Part shown: positions 43,460-58,400 of the stretch, one piece after another
Position numbering within the stretch: the first letter of the stretch is position 1
How the letters are laid out: every line of letters starts with the position of its first letter
DNA from: Vanessa cardui
Lineage: Eukaryota; Arthropoda; Insecta; Lepidoptera; Nymphalidae
DNA: 64,000 nucleotides
Assembly (NCBI RefSeq): GCF_905220365.1
Contig: NC_061130.1
Coordinates: 9,989,501-10,053,500, forward strand
Direction of reading: 5' to 3'
Notes under the pieces: model-generated
What the model was told of the DNA's origin: nothing
What the model saw: only the letters and a program-made list of their open reading frames with translations
Databases searched by the model: none
Made by a program: the position numbers and the translations under genes

Positions 43460-46400
43460 CTGTAACAAAATTGCTTATTATTTTCAAATTTAAAAATGAA
43501 ACCGTAACAGGATACAAAAGTTTTGACCGGATTCAGAATCTGAACACGGACTTCGTTGCGTGGGGCCCCATTAACTTTACTCATTACGAAGTTGACAGAA
43601 AGACGCGCAGCATCGGCGTATTCGAACCACGTAGTTACGGAGGAGGCGAGGGCCCCGCCCGACCGCAGCCAACGACCCGTCTAATTGCGGTCGCGAAATG
43701 AAGATAAACGAGCATCGCGATTGGACGGGGTGCCTCTGCATCGCTGCTCGCCAGGAACGCGCTCTAGCCACAATAAATGAGCGGTCGACGGAACATACCA
43801 CGAAGCCTTCGCTGAATCGATGTTGTTATTTAGCGGAGGCCGAAGCCAAAGGCGGAGTGACGCGCGATAAGTCGCCGTGAGCACAGATAACGCGCGCGCT
43901 GATGTATGGCCGCGTTCGTCAGCGAGCGATCGATCGCCGACGACACCTCCGCGATAAATTGCGCAATCCACGTAGCGACTGCAATAAATATTGTGCCGGC
44001 AGCGGTATTTGTCTCACTCACTGTGGCGTGTTCACCCAGCCGAAACGGTAAATAATACCCTCTTTCCTCGGTTAAGTGAACATAAACGGTCGTTTCCACC
44101 CCATATACGAGCGTTTATTTTTCGAAACATAAATTTCACAAATTCAGGTGGACGAGTATTTTGGCATACAGGTAAACCAACAGATATATTATTACCTAAT
44201 TTTGTTTTTATATTTGAAGTATTACTTTTAACGGAAAACTAGAAAGTAGAGCAATTTACATATTACATACGTTTTTCTCTGTATGCTACCAATGAACGGG
44301 TGAAAATAGCTCCACAGAAACATTAGGGTGTTCAATAATGACAGCGGAATGATATTTATTTAGGTGCACATATGTGGAAATAATTTCCATTATTTGAATA
44401 GCGGGCAGCGCAGCGGGGCGTAGGAGACCGGAGGGTCGCGATATTGCGACGGGGCTAATCCTTTAAATATATTATTGTAGGATGTTGAGGCTGTCCTCCG
44501 ACAGGCGTAAGGGGAGAAAGTTTTTAATGTTTCCGAAATCGATACTAATGTTTGTCTTACAATTCATAAAGCGCCCCACTTTAAAACACGTTAAGTAAAT
44601 TAAAATGAATAATAAACCGTTTAGTACGAATGTGCTTTAATTTTGAAAATGAAAATGATACAATACTTTTATTGTTCGCCGTTTAACTGATTAAATTTCT
44701 AAACCAAAAACCACATTTTAAATTATGAACACAGCTCTTTTTCTTTCTTTAAATCATCTACCTATTGATCAACTCTTCTTAGACTTAGAAAAATAGGCTT
44801 AATTAGAAATAATAATTACGAGTACTAACAAAAACGTATTAAATAAGTACTATCGAGGTTTATTAATACAAATGTGATGTTTGCAAACTTATATGAGGAT
44901 TCATCTCGAAGAAAATATGAATATTTTTTATCGCAACTATTTAAGACCCACCCTTAGCGGTAGAGTGCATTATTCATATTAATGATTGTATCATTCTACA
45001 TAAATGGAATGAAAAGGTAAACATTTCAAAGGTATAAAAAAATAAATAAAATATGTTAAAGTGATAGTTTGAACAATTAAGGAATATGGGCTAATCGTAT
45101 TTCAGTCTCACCTCGAAATCGTAGAGATGTAAACGATGTTTTTAAATAATATGCACCAAAGGCAATCTCCTCAAAAAAGAGGAGACCGCTGATCAGCATT
45201 GGAGCATTGACACTGGGACACTGGTCAGCACTTTGGTTTTTACTACATTACAAATAGCGCAATATCCTTTATATAATCTTCATATTAAAAATTTGCTACT
45301 CCAATGACTACGATATAAAGTTTAGCTGACTTTGCAGCTATACTTTATTTTTTATTTAAGTTTTTTGTGGATTGCAGTATCGACTTCTGCTACATTCGTT
45401 GATTTTCAAATATAGATATGACTCAGTCAATTTTTTTAATAAACATTTAACTCTTACGCGGTAGACCACGTAAAATATAGTCCAAGGGTATTATCATTAC
45501 AACAATTTTAACAGGAAAGAAAAAAAAAGCATCAGTGTTTTCAGGGATACTGTGGCATCGGGTTATCATGCGGGGCGCGTAGGGCAAGATTAATGCGTCC
45601 CATCACCGCTAATACCTTCATCGACCCTGACAGCGACTATGTCTTACGTCGGTTTTCTAGCAAAACAATCCACTTATGTATGTACATAATATTTAATTTT
45701 ATATAAATTTGTATAGGTTTGTGTGAGAATGTGAATGTCATGTCATAATTCGCGAATTTATTTGTTTTTATTGTTAACTACAGTAGTCGAAACATAAAAT
45801 TATTAGAAGCTAAGTATACATACATCAAAAGCAATTGATAATTAATAATTACATTACAATGCTCTGAAGTGACAAATTATATTGATTGGAGTTTGGTGAC
45901 GGTAATCTAATTTTATTGTTAATACTATAGCTGTTTTGTGTGCCTGGGTGATCTTATTATACTAATGTCTCACTTTTCTAGTTCAATGGAGCAAACTTGT
46001 GACATTTGCCCCATCTTGATTTAATAGTACTACTGAGAATTATTTCATCGATAAAACCAATATGTAATTAACCATATCCTGAATTTTGATACAGGACCTT
46101 GAGGTATGAAGCCAACCAACGAGGCAGTCTATAATATTTATTATTATATAGTACCCAGCAAAATTTGCAAAATAAATATATAAATAAGAACAGTTTAACG
46201 CCTAAAACAAAGAAAAATAAAATACTGTTACGTAACGTTGAGTGCATTATGTATTCTTTGAAGCCAGTCTATAAATCTGAATAACAAATGAAATATGAAG
46301 TTATATCAAACTTTACAAAAACATTAGTCTCATTGTCCGCATAATAAACGCCACAGTGAAAGATGCGACCGCACTATGCGAATAATAAACCTATTTTACG

Positions 46401-49400
46401 GTCAGCGGGAGCAGGGTCGCTAAATTGACTTAAATTTAAATTAAACTAGAATCACAGTTTTATTAGTGTCATCAATCAAATGACGGTCTATCAGAACCGG
46501 TGCTCTTAGATCCTTGGTAAAGGATTATAGTATATATTACCCTAGTAACTGAGGCTATAATACTGTAATTTGATTTACTTTGCCACTATTCGCAAGTCAA
46601 ATAAACATGGGCTCGAATAAATGGATATGAACCAGGGTTTGACACGTGCGGAATTTAGGGTTGTCACATGTTTGCTTAGGAAAATAATATTTCCTAAATA
46701 TATTATTTATTTCTTAAATATTTTTATACTAAGTTTTGCAAATGCGCTACCTGATGGTAAGTGGTCACCACTGCCCATAGATATTGGCACTGCAGTAAAT
46801 ATTAAAACTAATGTACCACAAACCTTGGGGTCTAAGATCCCATATGCCTTTAATGACATTGAAATTCTCACCCTTCGGAACCCTTCAATACCAAGTATTA
46901 ATATTCGGTGGTACGATATGTATACCAATTTCCATTTATATGCTATATCTATTTTACTTTAGTTTCATTTATTTATATTGTAGAACTTCCGACTGTGACA
47001 GCCCTCGCGTTATTAAATGCACCCTGCAGAGAAGAGATCTACTTCCTCAATCGGAGACGGAAAAGGACAATTTCGCGCCTCCAACTATTATTACATCTCA
47101 CTTTTAACATATCTTAACCGTTTTGTTTCCGAAATTTAAAATCTTAACCGACCAGTATTGTAACAAAAATATAGGTATTTCAACAATTTACATATGAAAA
47201 TCATATGTTTTTGTATAGCGCTTAGCGATATAATTTAATTATAGAATGACCACTATCAGGCCGCGTGTTTTTATGAGTAGGGGGGGGGGCGTCTTGTTAG
47301 GTAGCTTGTCTTTTCCGATACGCCTGAACATAGGTATGCAACATTTCATGGCTGAATAATAGTTAAACGTATCCAGCTAACAAATTCCCTATACCGTTGT
47401 ATTTTTGATAGGATTAACGTGTCTCATTGCTTCCAGATCCCAAATTGCGGCTTGAATGTGAAATGTTAAATACATAAGTCGGTTTTTCTGTCATGAAATT
47501 CTCAATACAAGCCGAGAGTTAAACTTTCATGTCTTGAATAGCACGTAAACAAACTATTTGGTCATTGGTCCGATCTCTCTACGATCTTGTAGGATTATCG
47601 TCCCATTAGACTTTGTTACGTGAAGTCGGTTTGATCCAAATTCGGTCAGGGGAAGTGAAAAAGTACCAGTGTAAGGATATTTGTTAAATATGACTCTATA
47701 ACACTTGTAATTGTGTATATCAACTGCTTATATTGAGGTTGCCTTAAAACAGTTTTGTAGAATGTCGTGGTAGAGCTTTGTGCAAGCCTGTCTGGGTGGG
47801 TACCACCCACTCATCAGTTATTCTACCGCCAAATAACAGTACTCAGTATTGTTGTGTTCCGGTTTGAAGTGTGAGTGGGCCAGTGTAACTACAGGCACAA
47901 GGGACATAACATCTTAGTTCCCAAGGTTGGTGGCACATTGACGATGTAAGGAATATTTAATATTTCTTAAAGCGGCATTGTCCATTTACCATAAAAAAAA
48001 TACGACTTAAACATTCTCCGCCTGTCTCTTTAAGAGGATGACTGCAGACTATTTATTCCTAATGTCTGTTTTCAAATATCTATATATAGCAATTATATTA
48101 TCATTACCGTATCATTAAAAATATTTTGTAAATACAAAGCAGTAAATTAAATTTTAATCCGGCTGTTTCCTACTAATAATGCGTTTAAATAATGTGTTCA
48201 ACAACTCAAACTTGATCTAAAATATTTGTTCGACAATATTTCTCTACCCACAAACGTACGTGTTATGACTCCTATTTACTAACAATGAAAACATAGCGTC
48301 AATAAATAGAGATTATGTGTGATTACAAAATATATAAGACATCGTCGGTCGAAACCAACGCAATTCATTGAAATAAATTCATCGATAAATCCGGACGAGA
48401 TCTAACCGATCAAAACACTCAACATTCGGTCTATCAAAACAGGAGGAGGATATCAGTTAGACATTCAGTATTCTAGAAGCTTACCTCGCTACATTTACAA
48501 TACGTTTCCAATAATAAACTCTATTACTTTAATATAAAGTGTAGTTTACAATAGCGTTATTTTGTTGGCAGTATTTGCAGTAACAAATAAATTTGAAATC
48601 AGCGTCCTTAAGATGCATGAACTACCGAACACAGGAATTGCTCTATTTTGTTACAAATATGTGTACTTAATATCGATCTTCATTCGAATATGACAAGATT
48701 ATTATGAGCTTATATCTGTTTAAAAGACAAGCTTAGGTTATTTAACCTACATGATTTATATCGGTAAAAATGCAACATTATTTTATCTCAATGTGCTTCA
48801 AGCACGTAAGGTAAGCTGAGAATGTGATGATCTTCGTTAGCTTTAATGTATCGGTCGATATTGTAATTTGTTTTTTTGATGTACATATATCCATTGTGTA
48901 CTGAAGATATATAGACGTAATCAAAATCTAAGAGCCTCATTACAGGGACTTTTTGTATAAATTCCAAATAAGAAACTGATTATGACTCGCGATTTGTATA
49001 TTTAAAAATAAACGACTTCAATAAAATTTCAAAACCTTCCACAAGCTGGTACATTCAAACCGTGTTACTCGAAATCGATTGTTCGTAACAAAATCGCGTT
49101 AGAAAAAAAGGTTGGTTCGCTAAACTGTGTGCGAGCATCGACAGGCGACATGCTCTAAAAGCATTGTAAAATACCGGGCTAGAGCGGTCCACGTTAAATA
49201 AATAATGTTACGTGCCGCCTGCCCTGTCGACGGATGCGTAACTGGACTTTTTTACTAGCACTAAAATGTTTTCGCGTCTTACGCAAAGAGTTGGATAGAT
49301 AGAAACGAACCAATTTTACCCAGCAATGTTTGCATATCATATCACTAAAACAAAAATTTTTATTTGTTTTTGAATATTAATTGTCATTGCTGTTTATAAT

Positions 49401-52400
49401 GAATATATGAATATATGGACCATATTGTTCATTGGATTTGTGCAATAATTTTAACTACGATAATTTATTAACTCATCTAAAAACCTTTAGATAATATGTA
49501 AGTTCTAAAAGGATGTACGACGGGTCAACTTAGAATAAAAAATTAAGGCTTTGTATTTATAATATGGTTTTAAGTTATAATTATTTAAATGTTTTATCTC
49601 AAAAATATGATTTACAAGATGAAATCCGTGACACAGACCCTGCGTTAATAAAACATAAGTAAATAGAGCCTTTTTAATATGAAAATGTGGTCATTAATAT
49701 TAACACAGACAATAATAAATACATTTTATTCCAATTCTAATATTTGTCATGAAAAAGCATTGAACCTGTTTAAATAGAACCGAGTAAACCCAGTCAAAAC
49801 TTAGCTTATTATTTTTAAACAGAACTAAAAAAAAACGAGTACGAAATAGTACAGCATTTACACAGAAATAATCCACGCGTTAATACGGTCGTCATCCCTG
49901 TCAACAGAACATACGAAATGTAATACAAAAATTACTAGTATTTGTATCGGGATCGATGGGTTAATACTCTGTCATGGAATACGATACGTTTGTAGCGAAT
50001 GAAACGTGCCCGGAGTCGTTTCACGGACGATTGCTTTGACGGCTAGACCCATTTGCGTTTTCTCAGAACGTTAGGAGCAATTTTCGTTGATACGCATTGA
50101 CAAACATCATTTTAGTTGTACCATATTGTTTTGTTTTTTATTATAAGGCTTGGTGTAATCAAGAAAAACGAATTATAAAAATAGTAATTTTCAGTATCGA
50201 TCGATTTTCTACGTACATATATCTGAGGGTATATGTAGGTGAGTTTTACCATGCAGTTCAGGTACTATGAGTATTTTCATATTATTATGTTTTAATAGTG
50301 GTTGTAAAACTTTAATAGTTTTATTTTGAGTCTTGAATTTAGGGCGTTGGAAATTTTTTAATTAAAATATATTTATGTTTTAAAAATCATTGGCATGTTT
50401 CCTGTACACTCACACACACTGTATACATATTTACTAACGATGTTTTCCTTCACCCTTGGGTACGAAATCAATAAAATAAACACATATTAAGCACATGAAA
50501 ATTATTAATTCTTTGAAAACGATATTAGGGAAGATTCTTGTCAGTGAGTGAGTGCTTTTGAATTATATATGTAGATGTAATATTTAATCATATAGCCATT
50601 GGCGATATTTAAAGACAAATTTATTTTCGCTAAATATGCTATATCCAGGAAATTAATTTTACGAACGTATGAATCAGATCAGAATGATATCGAAAGAGGC
50701 GGCAGTCCGTTGCTGAGGAAGAATTTATTAATAAGATACTAAATTTATGTAAATATGTGAATTAAACGATAACGCATGGTCTGAAGTGTCACTCGTAATT
50801 TGCAAGTGTGGTAAAGAAAACATCGTATTAACATATCATATTTTAAGAGCCAATAAGCAGGCAATGACCCTAATGAGTGGGTAACAAAAATAATGTCGGG
50901 CGATTTATCGGTGCGCGCGCGCACAGATTTATTGGAGAGATGCGCAGACGAGCGCACGCTAATCCCCGCGTCAGGGCTGTCACGTGTTTAAAATATGTCT
51001 GAATTAGATTTTGTGCTTTATTCTATTTTTTTTATGTCACTGTCTATAAGTTAATGTTTGCGTTCAAAAAAGGTGATATGCACCTTCATAAATTGAAATA
51101 TGAGCTAATATCAATTTAAATAAATTTTCAAATACATATATAATTTCAAAGCAATCTACACTACTATTGTAAAGAGGAAATATTTTTATTTTTGTGTATG
51201 TTTGTAATGAATAAACTCAAAAACAACAGTGTCGATTTCAAAAATTCTTTCATCATTGGAAAGTTAAATTACATTACATTTGCCCTGAATAATAATTTGG
51301 TTGGCCTATTGCTAGAAAAGAAGGAATCCTTACTAAAACATAAGTAACGTACCCCAAGGTGCAAAATACTGCCTTAAAAAGTATGTCGTCAAAATTAAAG
51401 AACATATAAATAAATATCTACAAAAAGCTTCGCGATACTGCATGTTCAACTATTGTCGTAATGTCCCAATAACCACTTTTTATGTTTTAAAAGTTAATAG
51501 AAATAGCGACAAAAATTAAACCTTTATATTCAAACTACTTTTCAATTTATTATCTAAATTAACAAGTTGTTTTCGAGACTTTGAATTCAAAGTTTTTAAG
51601 TTCAATCCGGATATTCCATTCAATATATATTACAAATTAAATAAATTATTTGTACGCGTTGTGCATGCTATTCATACCTCTTTATTCATCCTTATCAAAA
51701 TAAATGAATATGTAACCAAAATAATTTCGATACATGTAGATTACTTTCTACATTTTTTCAAATCGTATATTCCATTCAAAAGATAGGAATAGATTAAATT
51801 AAAAAAATATGAGTAGGTAATCTCCTGCCTTTTAAAATTACACACGTTACTTAACAAATTCAGATTTTAAGTATAAATAGATTATGTGGTACAAAATATA
51901 AAAATATAACAACGAAAAGTATATAAAAGGAAAAAAATATAACAAAAATCCTATATTCACTCTTACAGAGCCGGGACGGCCCGGTAATTATAAAATATGT
52001 ACGAATTCCCTTAGTACTTACAACGTATACACTTTGTTTTTGAGGATAAAGTTAGAGAATAATGTTAAAATATTTTGATAAAGATTTTCTTTAATATTGA
52101 AGGCAATCGTTAAATTCAAATTAAACTATTTCTGAGCTCCTAAAACTCCTGAAAATTATTTTATGAAACTATTTACTAAAAGCAACAACCGAAAAATTCA
52201 AAAGAAAGTTTCCTTTATTCCATCTTTACTTATAAAGACAATACTGTGATAATAAATATGTAAAAAAAGACAATAACCTTTCACTTTAAGTTCATGAAAT
52301 TAAGCATACTTTTACATCAATTTTTGGTATACCGATGCTATTGTATTAAGAATTACGATTTAATTTATTGACAACCCTACTAACAAGGAGAAATAACGTT

Positions 52401-55400
52401 TTAAAGAGCACATGCGGTCTTTCAGTACAGACTGCTACGACTCGAAATTAATATCTAACACTTGAAATGTACCGGTTTCATCTCTGAATATATCGATTTA
52501 CACATATCTGCAAAGGCAAATAGCTATATGATCAACAAGTGCATAGCTATGTACAAACTTTATCACTATTTATATAGAAATAAGGTAAACATGACAATCT
52601 TCTGAATGTAGTCGTACTGTATTTTGCATAAATACGTTTGTTAAAATTCATTAAACATTTGGGATGAAACGACTTGGAATGACAAAGTAATCGAAATATC
52701 TTGTTTGTTTCATAACTTAAATACAGTACAAAAAAATGAAAAAAGTTAGGTACTGCTATAGATGAAACGGAATGTGCATTTCTCTAAATTCAGCGCTATC
52801 AAAAGACACGAGTGAGCATAAATAAAATTATATTACTGATTTTCTCCCAATAAAAAAACCATCGTAAACTTCTTTACAGTGTGTCTAATGTGACATTAAC
52901 AAGAATTTGCTGAAATAGCACGTTTCGGAGCTTAAGACTATGACATTAACAGTCCACATTGCGAAGAAACCGAAAAATATTCTACGTATTCAGAACATTG
53001 TAAATAGTACAAGCCGAGTAGAACCGCAGAATCTCTAACAGGGCCTTCCGAAACTATTGACAGTGTGTGGATGCGATCACATTTAAGCCGTGGATTATGA
53101 AAAGACCGAAATAGACGGTTCAAATCCTCAAGGATTAAAGGATTTCGTGTTCCGTTCGACGGTGAGCTACAAAAATATATCGAATGCGCGCCGGATGCAA
53201 CGATTAGTATAAACATCTCGCTCGTTAATATTGTGATACACCTTCAGTGGCTATGAAACAATAACCGGCCTAGCGTCGATTGTGCAAACTGCGAAACACA
53301 ATTTAGTCAGGTCATAATAAAATTACACTGCCTATACTAAAATTGAGTATTACTGTTACATATGATGGACGAATTCAACTCACCCTAACTCTTGCTTCCG
53401 TAAGGTTAGTCCACATCGCGATCTCCTCGCGTGTGGACATGTCAGGGTAGCGGTTTCTCGCAAACGTCGCCTCCAGCTCTTGTAACTGCTGGCTGGTGAA
53501 GTGCGTGCGCTGCCGTCGCTGTCTCTTGTTTTTCTTGTCGCCTTTGTCGTCTAGAGGCTCGTCGGGACCCACGCCAGGCGTTGTCGACTCCGTCTTGATA
53601 GTCGGTTCCGTCAGAGGACGGCCTAGAAATGATGACACTACTATAAATCGACTAATAATTAAACGAATTAATATTAATCCTATAAATACTGGGACACACT
53701 CTATATAAGAAGTAAGACGTTACTTTATTTTATATTTAATAAATTGTATTGTTTTTAGTTAAAAAATACATTTGTGTTTTATATAGAAATACATTCTGCC
53801 CGTGGTTTTGCCCGCGTGTGAGGCGGTCTTAGTGAACTCTTTCAGTATCTCAACTCTACTCTCTACTCTACAATATAATTATGCAAAATCTTACGATGAT
53901 CGATTACTCGACCGATTATAAGTTAAGTCATAAAAGCGTAACAAACAAATATACATCTTCGTACTTATAATATTAGTCAATTTAGGTAAATTGTATTGTA
54001 TATAGACGAGTACATTTATTTTATATAGAAAAACTAGTTTGAAGTTTCTCTTGAATAATAAAGATTAACACTCTGCTGTAGTTTCAAACAATATACAAAC
54101 TGCTATACAATCTATGTTTGTATATGCTCCTACCCACTGCAATTCAAATGTATTACGTTCTCAAAGCACGCCCCACATCACATTTCGTACGTTTATTCAA
54201 ATATCTCTGAAACTACTGGTCCTAGAGGGAGTGCGTCACTATATTTATAAATATAATATATTTTTATAAAGATTGGTATTGTATGAACATAACGCAATAA
54301 AATTTAGTTGGTAAATTTACTGAAGATTTAATATGTATCATATTCGTATATACTTTACTGATTTTATAATGAAAATTAAGAGATTTATAAAGATGTCGTT
54401 TTGTACCTCTTGGACCAAAAATTTTATCTAATACGTTCGTTTTGAAACTATAACAATCTGCCATAATTAAAAGTTTATTATATCAATTTGATTGGTAGTA
54501 TCAATATGTTTAACAGAGTATAAAAACAACAATCAAAACTTAACTCAATTAAATATTAGTGCGATATAATAACGATTATGTTAGGTATTTAGTCTTAACA
54601 AATCACAAGCGATTAATTTGTTAGTACAAATCAATGTACAATATTTAAAAACATGAAGTGTCACGTAATCCTTAGTAGCTTATAATTTAATTCTTACTAA
54701 AGTGAAGTTGTATGTTACGTAAAAGTCGTATTTATATTTCGAAATATCTATGTCAAAAATCCGCGAAGCGACACTTAAAATACGGCATAATAAACTCAAG
54801 TGTTACCACAGGATAAAAATAATTTCAACTGCTTACAAATGAAAAATATTGAATCATGACCGACGGTAGCGCGCCGCTAATACCAAGGATTAGGCGCAGG
54901 CGCACCCAACTTTTACGACGCAGCTGTAAATTCGTTGTTCTCAATGATCGACGTCACACCATAAAGTAATTTATGACGAAGATAATAAATCTATATATTT
55001 TTTTCGTATTGTCTATTTTTATTTCAAAGGGTATCAATCGATTATATAAATAACAATAATTATTGTATGCACGTACCTTTTATGACGTAAGTAATTGCAT
55101 ATTTTTATCGAGTTATCAAAATAATTATCTAATTATAAGAACTAAATCACCTTAAAAATCCGCGTTTCAATATCAATTGCATTATTCTCGCATATAATAT
55201 AATTATGAATGACTCCTTGTCGATTCGACTGAAAACCCAAAAACTGGCGTGGCAGGCCTTGATAGCTTCCCCGCTTGGTAAAGCAAGTAATGTTAACTGT
55301 TAACTAAAGATTAAAAATGTTAAGAGTACGTTGAAGGACTCAACTGATTTTACCTACATACATTATTTTACAGATATTATTAGTGCCTTACTCGAGGCTG

Positions 55401-58400
55401 CCGCTCGGCCCAGGATGCCCAAATGTGTGTTACGCTGCTATTTTAGATCACTCTATCTTGATCGATATGAAAGTAATTTTGGTAAACATCGTCACTCAGT
55501 AATAAACGTAGGTACTTTTCAAGGTATAAAAGTTAAAGTACTGGTTCTAAGTATTTTGAAATTATTTTTAAGAAAATAATAAATGTAAATATGATTTATG
55601 CACAAGAATAATGTAACGTTCTACTGCTTTAAATATAATAATGAAGGTTTATAATTGTATAATTAATCGGTTCGGGATATTTACATTTTTAGTTACATTT
55701 GGATGATTAAATTTGTTTGTTGATTTGTTGGAACCTAATAAAATTATAAAAAACACTAATGAAAAAACGAACATCATATACGCATTTCTGACATATTTGA
55801 CGTAAAAAATTGCCAAAAGGCAAATCATAAGAAATTAAAAGATACAGATGTAATAATAATGAAAAAAAACTATATATCTTACTATTATAACTTTATATCT
55901 TAATATTGATTTTACTGTAAGGACCAAAAAATACAGACAACAAGAGACAGGGACTATTCTGTGAAATATACGTAGAATTAATTCATGTCGTTATATCTTG
56001 AAGTTCATTTTATGAGCAGATAAATTGATTTGCCAAATTGGACATAACATATTTTAAGGGTAATTATGTCAGACCAAATGTCGGGTAAACAGCGGAACTA
56101 TTGCGAGGGGACAAGTGATAGGAGTTATTACATCAATACCTGATAAGCGCGATCGCAATCAACACATATTGGCTTAGTCGAAATCCCTGTGTCAATGAAC
56201 CGCTCGCATGCTTTAATTACTCTCTGTTTTAGCTTCTAACTGGGTTAAGGTAACGATTCTGATATCGGCAATCGCATATAAGACTATTACGGTAAAGCTA
56301 TCTGCACTCGCCTTTAATAGACATCTTGTGATGTGACTCGGACTTTACAATAAAGCCTAGAGTTCATATGGAGTGAAAGTTACGCCGTGCATTTCGGTAT
56401 TTTGAAATTGAAAGATGCTGTTATAGGATTATAGCAAAAACAAAAGGTAATTTGTAAGTAAAGGTAACACTAATAATCATAATATTATTACAAATATACA
56501 TTATATAACACACAAAGTCAATAAATAGTTTTGAAATCAAAATTAATTATATTGTACACCTACAATTGTGTTTTCGTGGGATTTCTTTTGAGTGAAGCAA
56601 CTTTTACTTACTACGTATTAATAATTATTTAATAATAATAGACATTACGAAAAGTGCATTAAAATATTTTAAGCATGGTGTATTTATATGCATTGATCCA
56701 AATATTTAAATATATTTAATATAAAATTAAAATCAAAAGATATTTATTTAATATGTATCGTGTACATATGTATATATGAACATAATAATATTGTGGGTTT
56801 ATGATAAAGATATCTTGCTATGAACTGTTATATTTGTAATTTTATATTGTAATCGGATTAACAATGGCAATTTTATAGCTGTTGCTTATCTTGATTGAAG
56901 ACAAATTAAATAATTTATTTACAACCTTTTGTGTTGCGAACAAACTTTGAATAGAAATATTTTATATATTAACGAGCCTTCCTCGTGATTTAAGAGTAAA
57001 ATTTGATTTGATTTCGTAAAGTTTTTACCAATGATATTGTCTTTACTGTGTTATTGTTAAAATCAATTACATTGATGCAGAATACTTAGTTAAAGATTTC
57101 GTTCCTAATATAGATAATGTATGACTAATATGATGGCTAAATGGAATGGCAAAACCGTTTACGTAAGATAAAATGCAGACACCTTAATTTGCTAATTGAC
57201 TCAAACCGGCACGTTATGTATACGATCAATGTTATCAGTATTTATTTCCAGTTTTGAAACACGATACCGCTCTCGATTACGAACACGAGTTTAGCTTGAA
57301 CAATTATAAACATGATGTTTTCTTAAATAAACTTTAGATGTCTAAGTAAAGAAACAGTGATGAAGAATTTGAATATAAATCCAATAATCATGAGTGAGCA
57401 CTCTGACAAAAAGATTTTTGTTCAAGTTTTTTCGATTTCAAGCGGGTTGTGAAAACGAAAAGACTGGTATGTGTAGGTATGTGTAAAAATGACTCGGCGC
57501 ATATTCGTGGAACATCACCTTTTAAGTATTTAACTGATCATAAGGTATTGACAAACTAACACATCATTAATATATTCGAGTGAGCTATCGTCTATGAAAT
57601 TCTATATTATTCAGTGCCGCTTTGCCGCTCTGGCCTGAAATCAATGCGATAAGAGCAAACAATACAAGTACGATGATCCATAAATTGGACATCTTTGTAT
57701 TTCAATGCGTCTCGGTGTGACATTTGTTTCAATTTAGTATTCGACAGAAAATATTGATTTAATTAGGTGGACACTAAAAATGTTTTTTAAACCCGTGTTA
57801 TTTATTCCAAACGAAAATAATCGAAGAAACTTAAGTTATTTACTTACAAATATTTTGTAGAATACAATTCAAATTTAGCGATTGGCGAGATGACGTAAAT
57901 AATGTTAAATTTAATAGAGTTTATATAATAAATAGCAAATGTAAGTTTGTATAAATGTATATCGATGTAAAATGTAAGTTAAAGACGTTGTGTAGCGTAT
58001 TCGAATAGCCATAGAAATGAAAAAAAAATCATCGAATCATTTTCAAAAACTGATATGACATCATTAAATAATTTAAAAAACCAATTGAAGCTGGGCATTC
58101 CAAATTCAAATACATAATATCGTGAGATAAAGTTAATACAGGTTTTTCCAGTTTTCTTTTCTGATTATATAGTATAATATAATATATAAAAGTAAAGCAT
58201 TTATTAATGTTATCATAAATAAAATTTCAATTTAAATCAATTTTCCATCTTTACGGCAGGCACGAAGCTGTCTCAAGAGTGGTAGTTTTTTAATATAAAG
58301 CTAATGGATTAGGTATTTTTGTGTAGTATATTAAATATAATCAATCTGTAGGTGTAGTCATCGATGTATAATGAACAAGGTGGGGATTAAGGTTTCGGTT

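Noticed and set aside
43471..44242. Several overlapping frames on both strands beside the Pitx last exon
   Set aside because: Open on both strands in stop-poor GC-rich DNA, no protein similarity, inside an intron.
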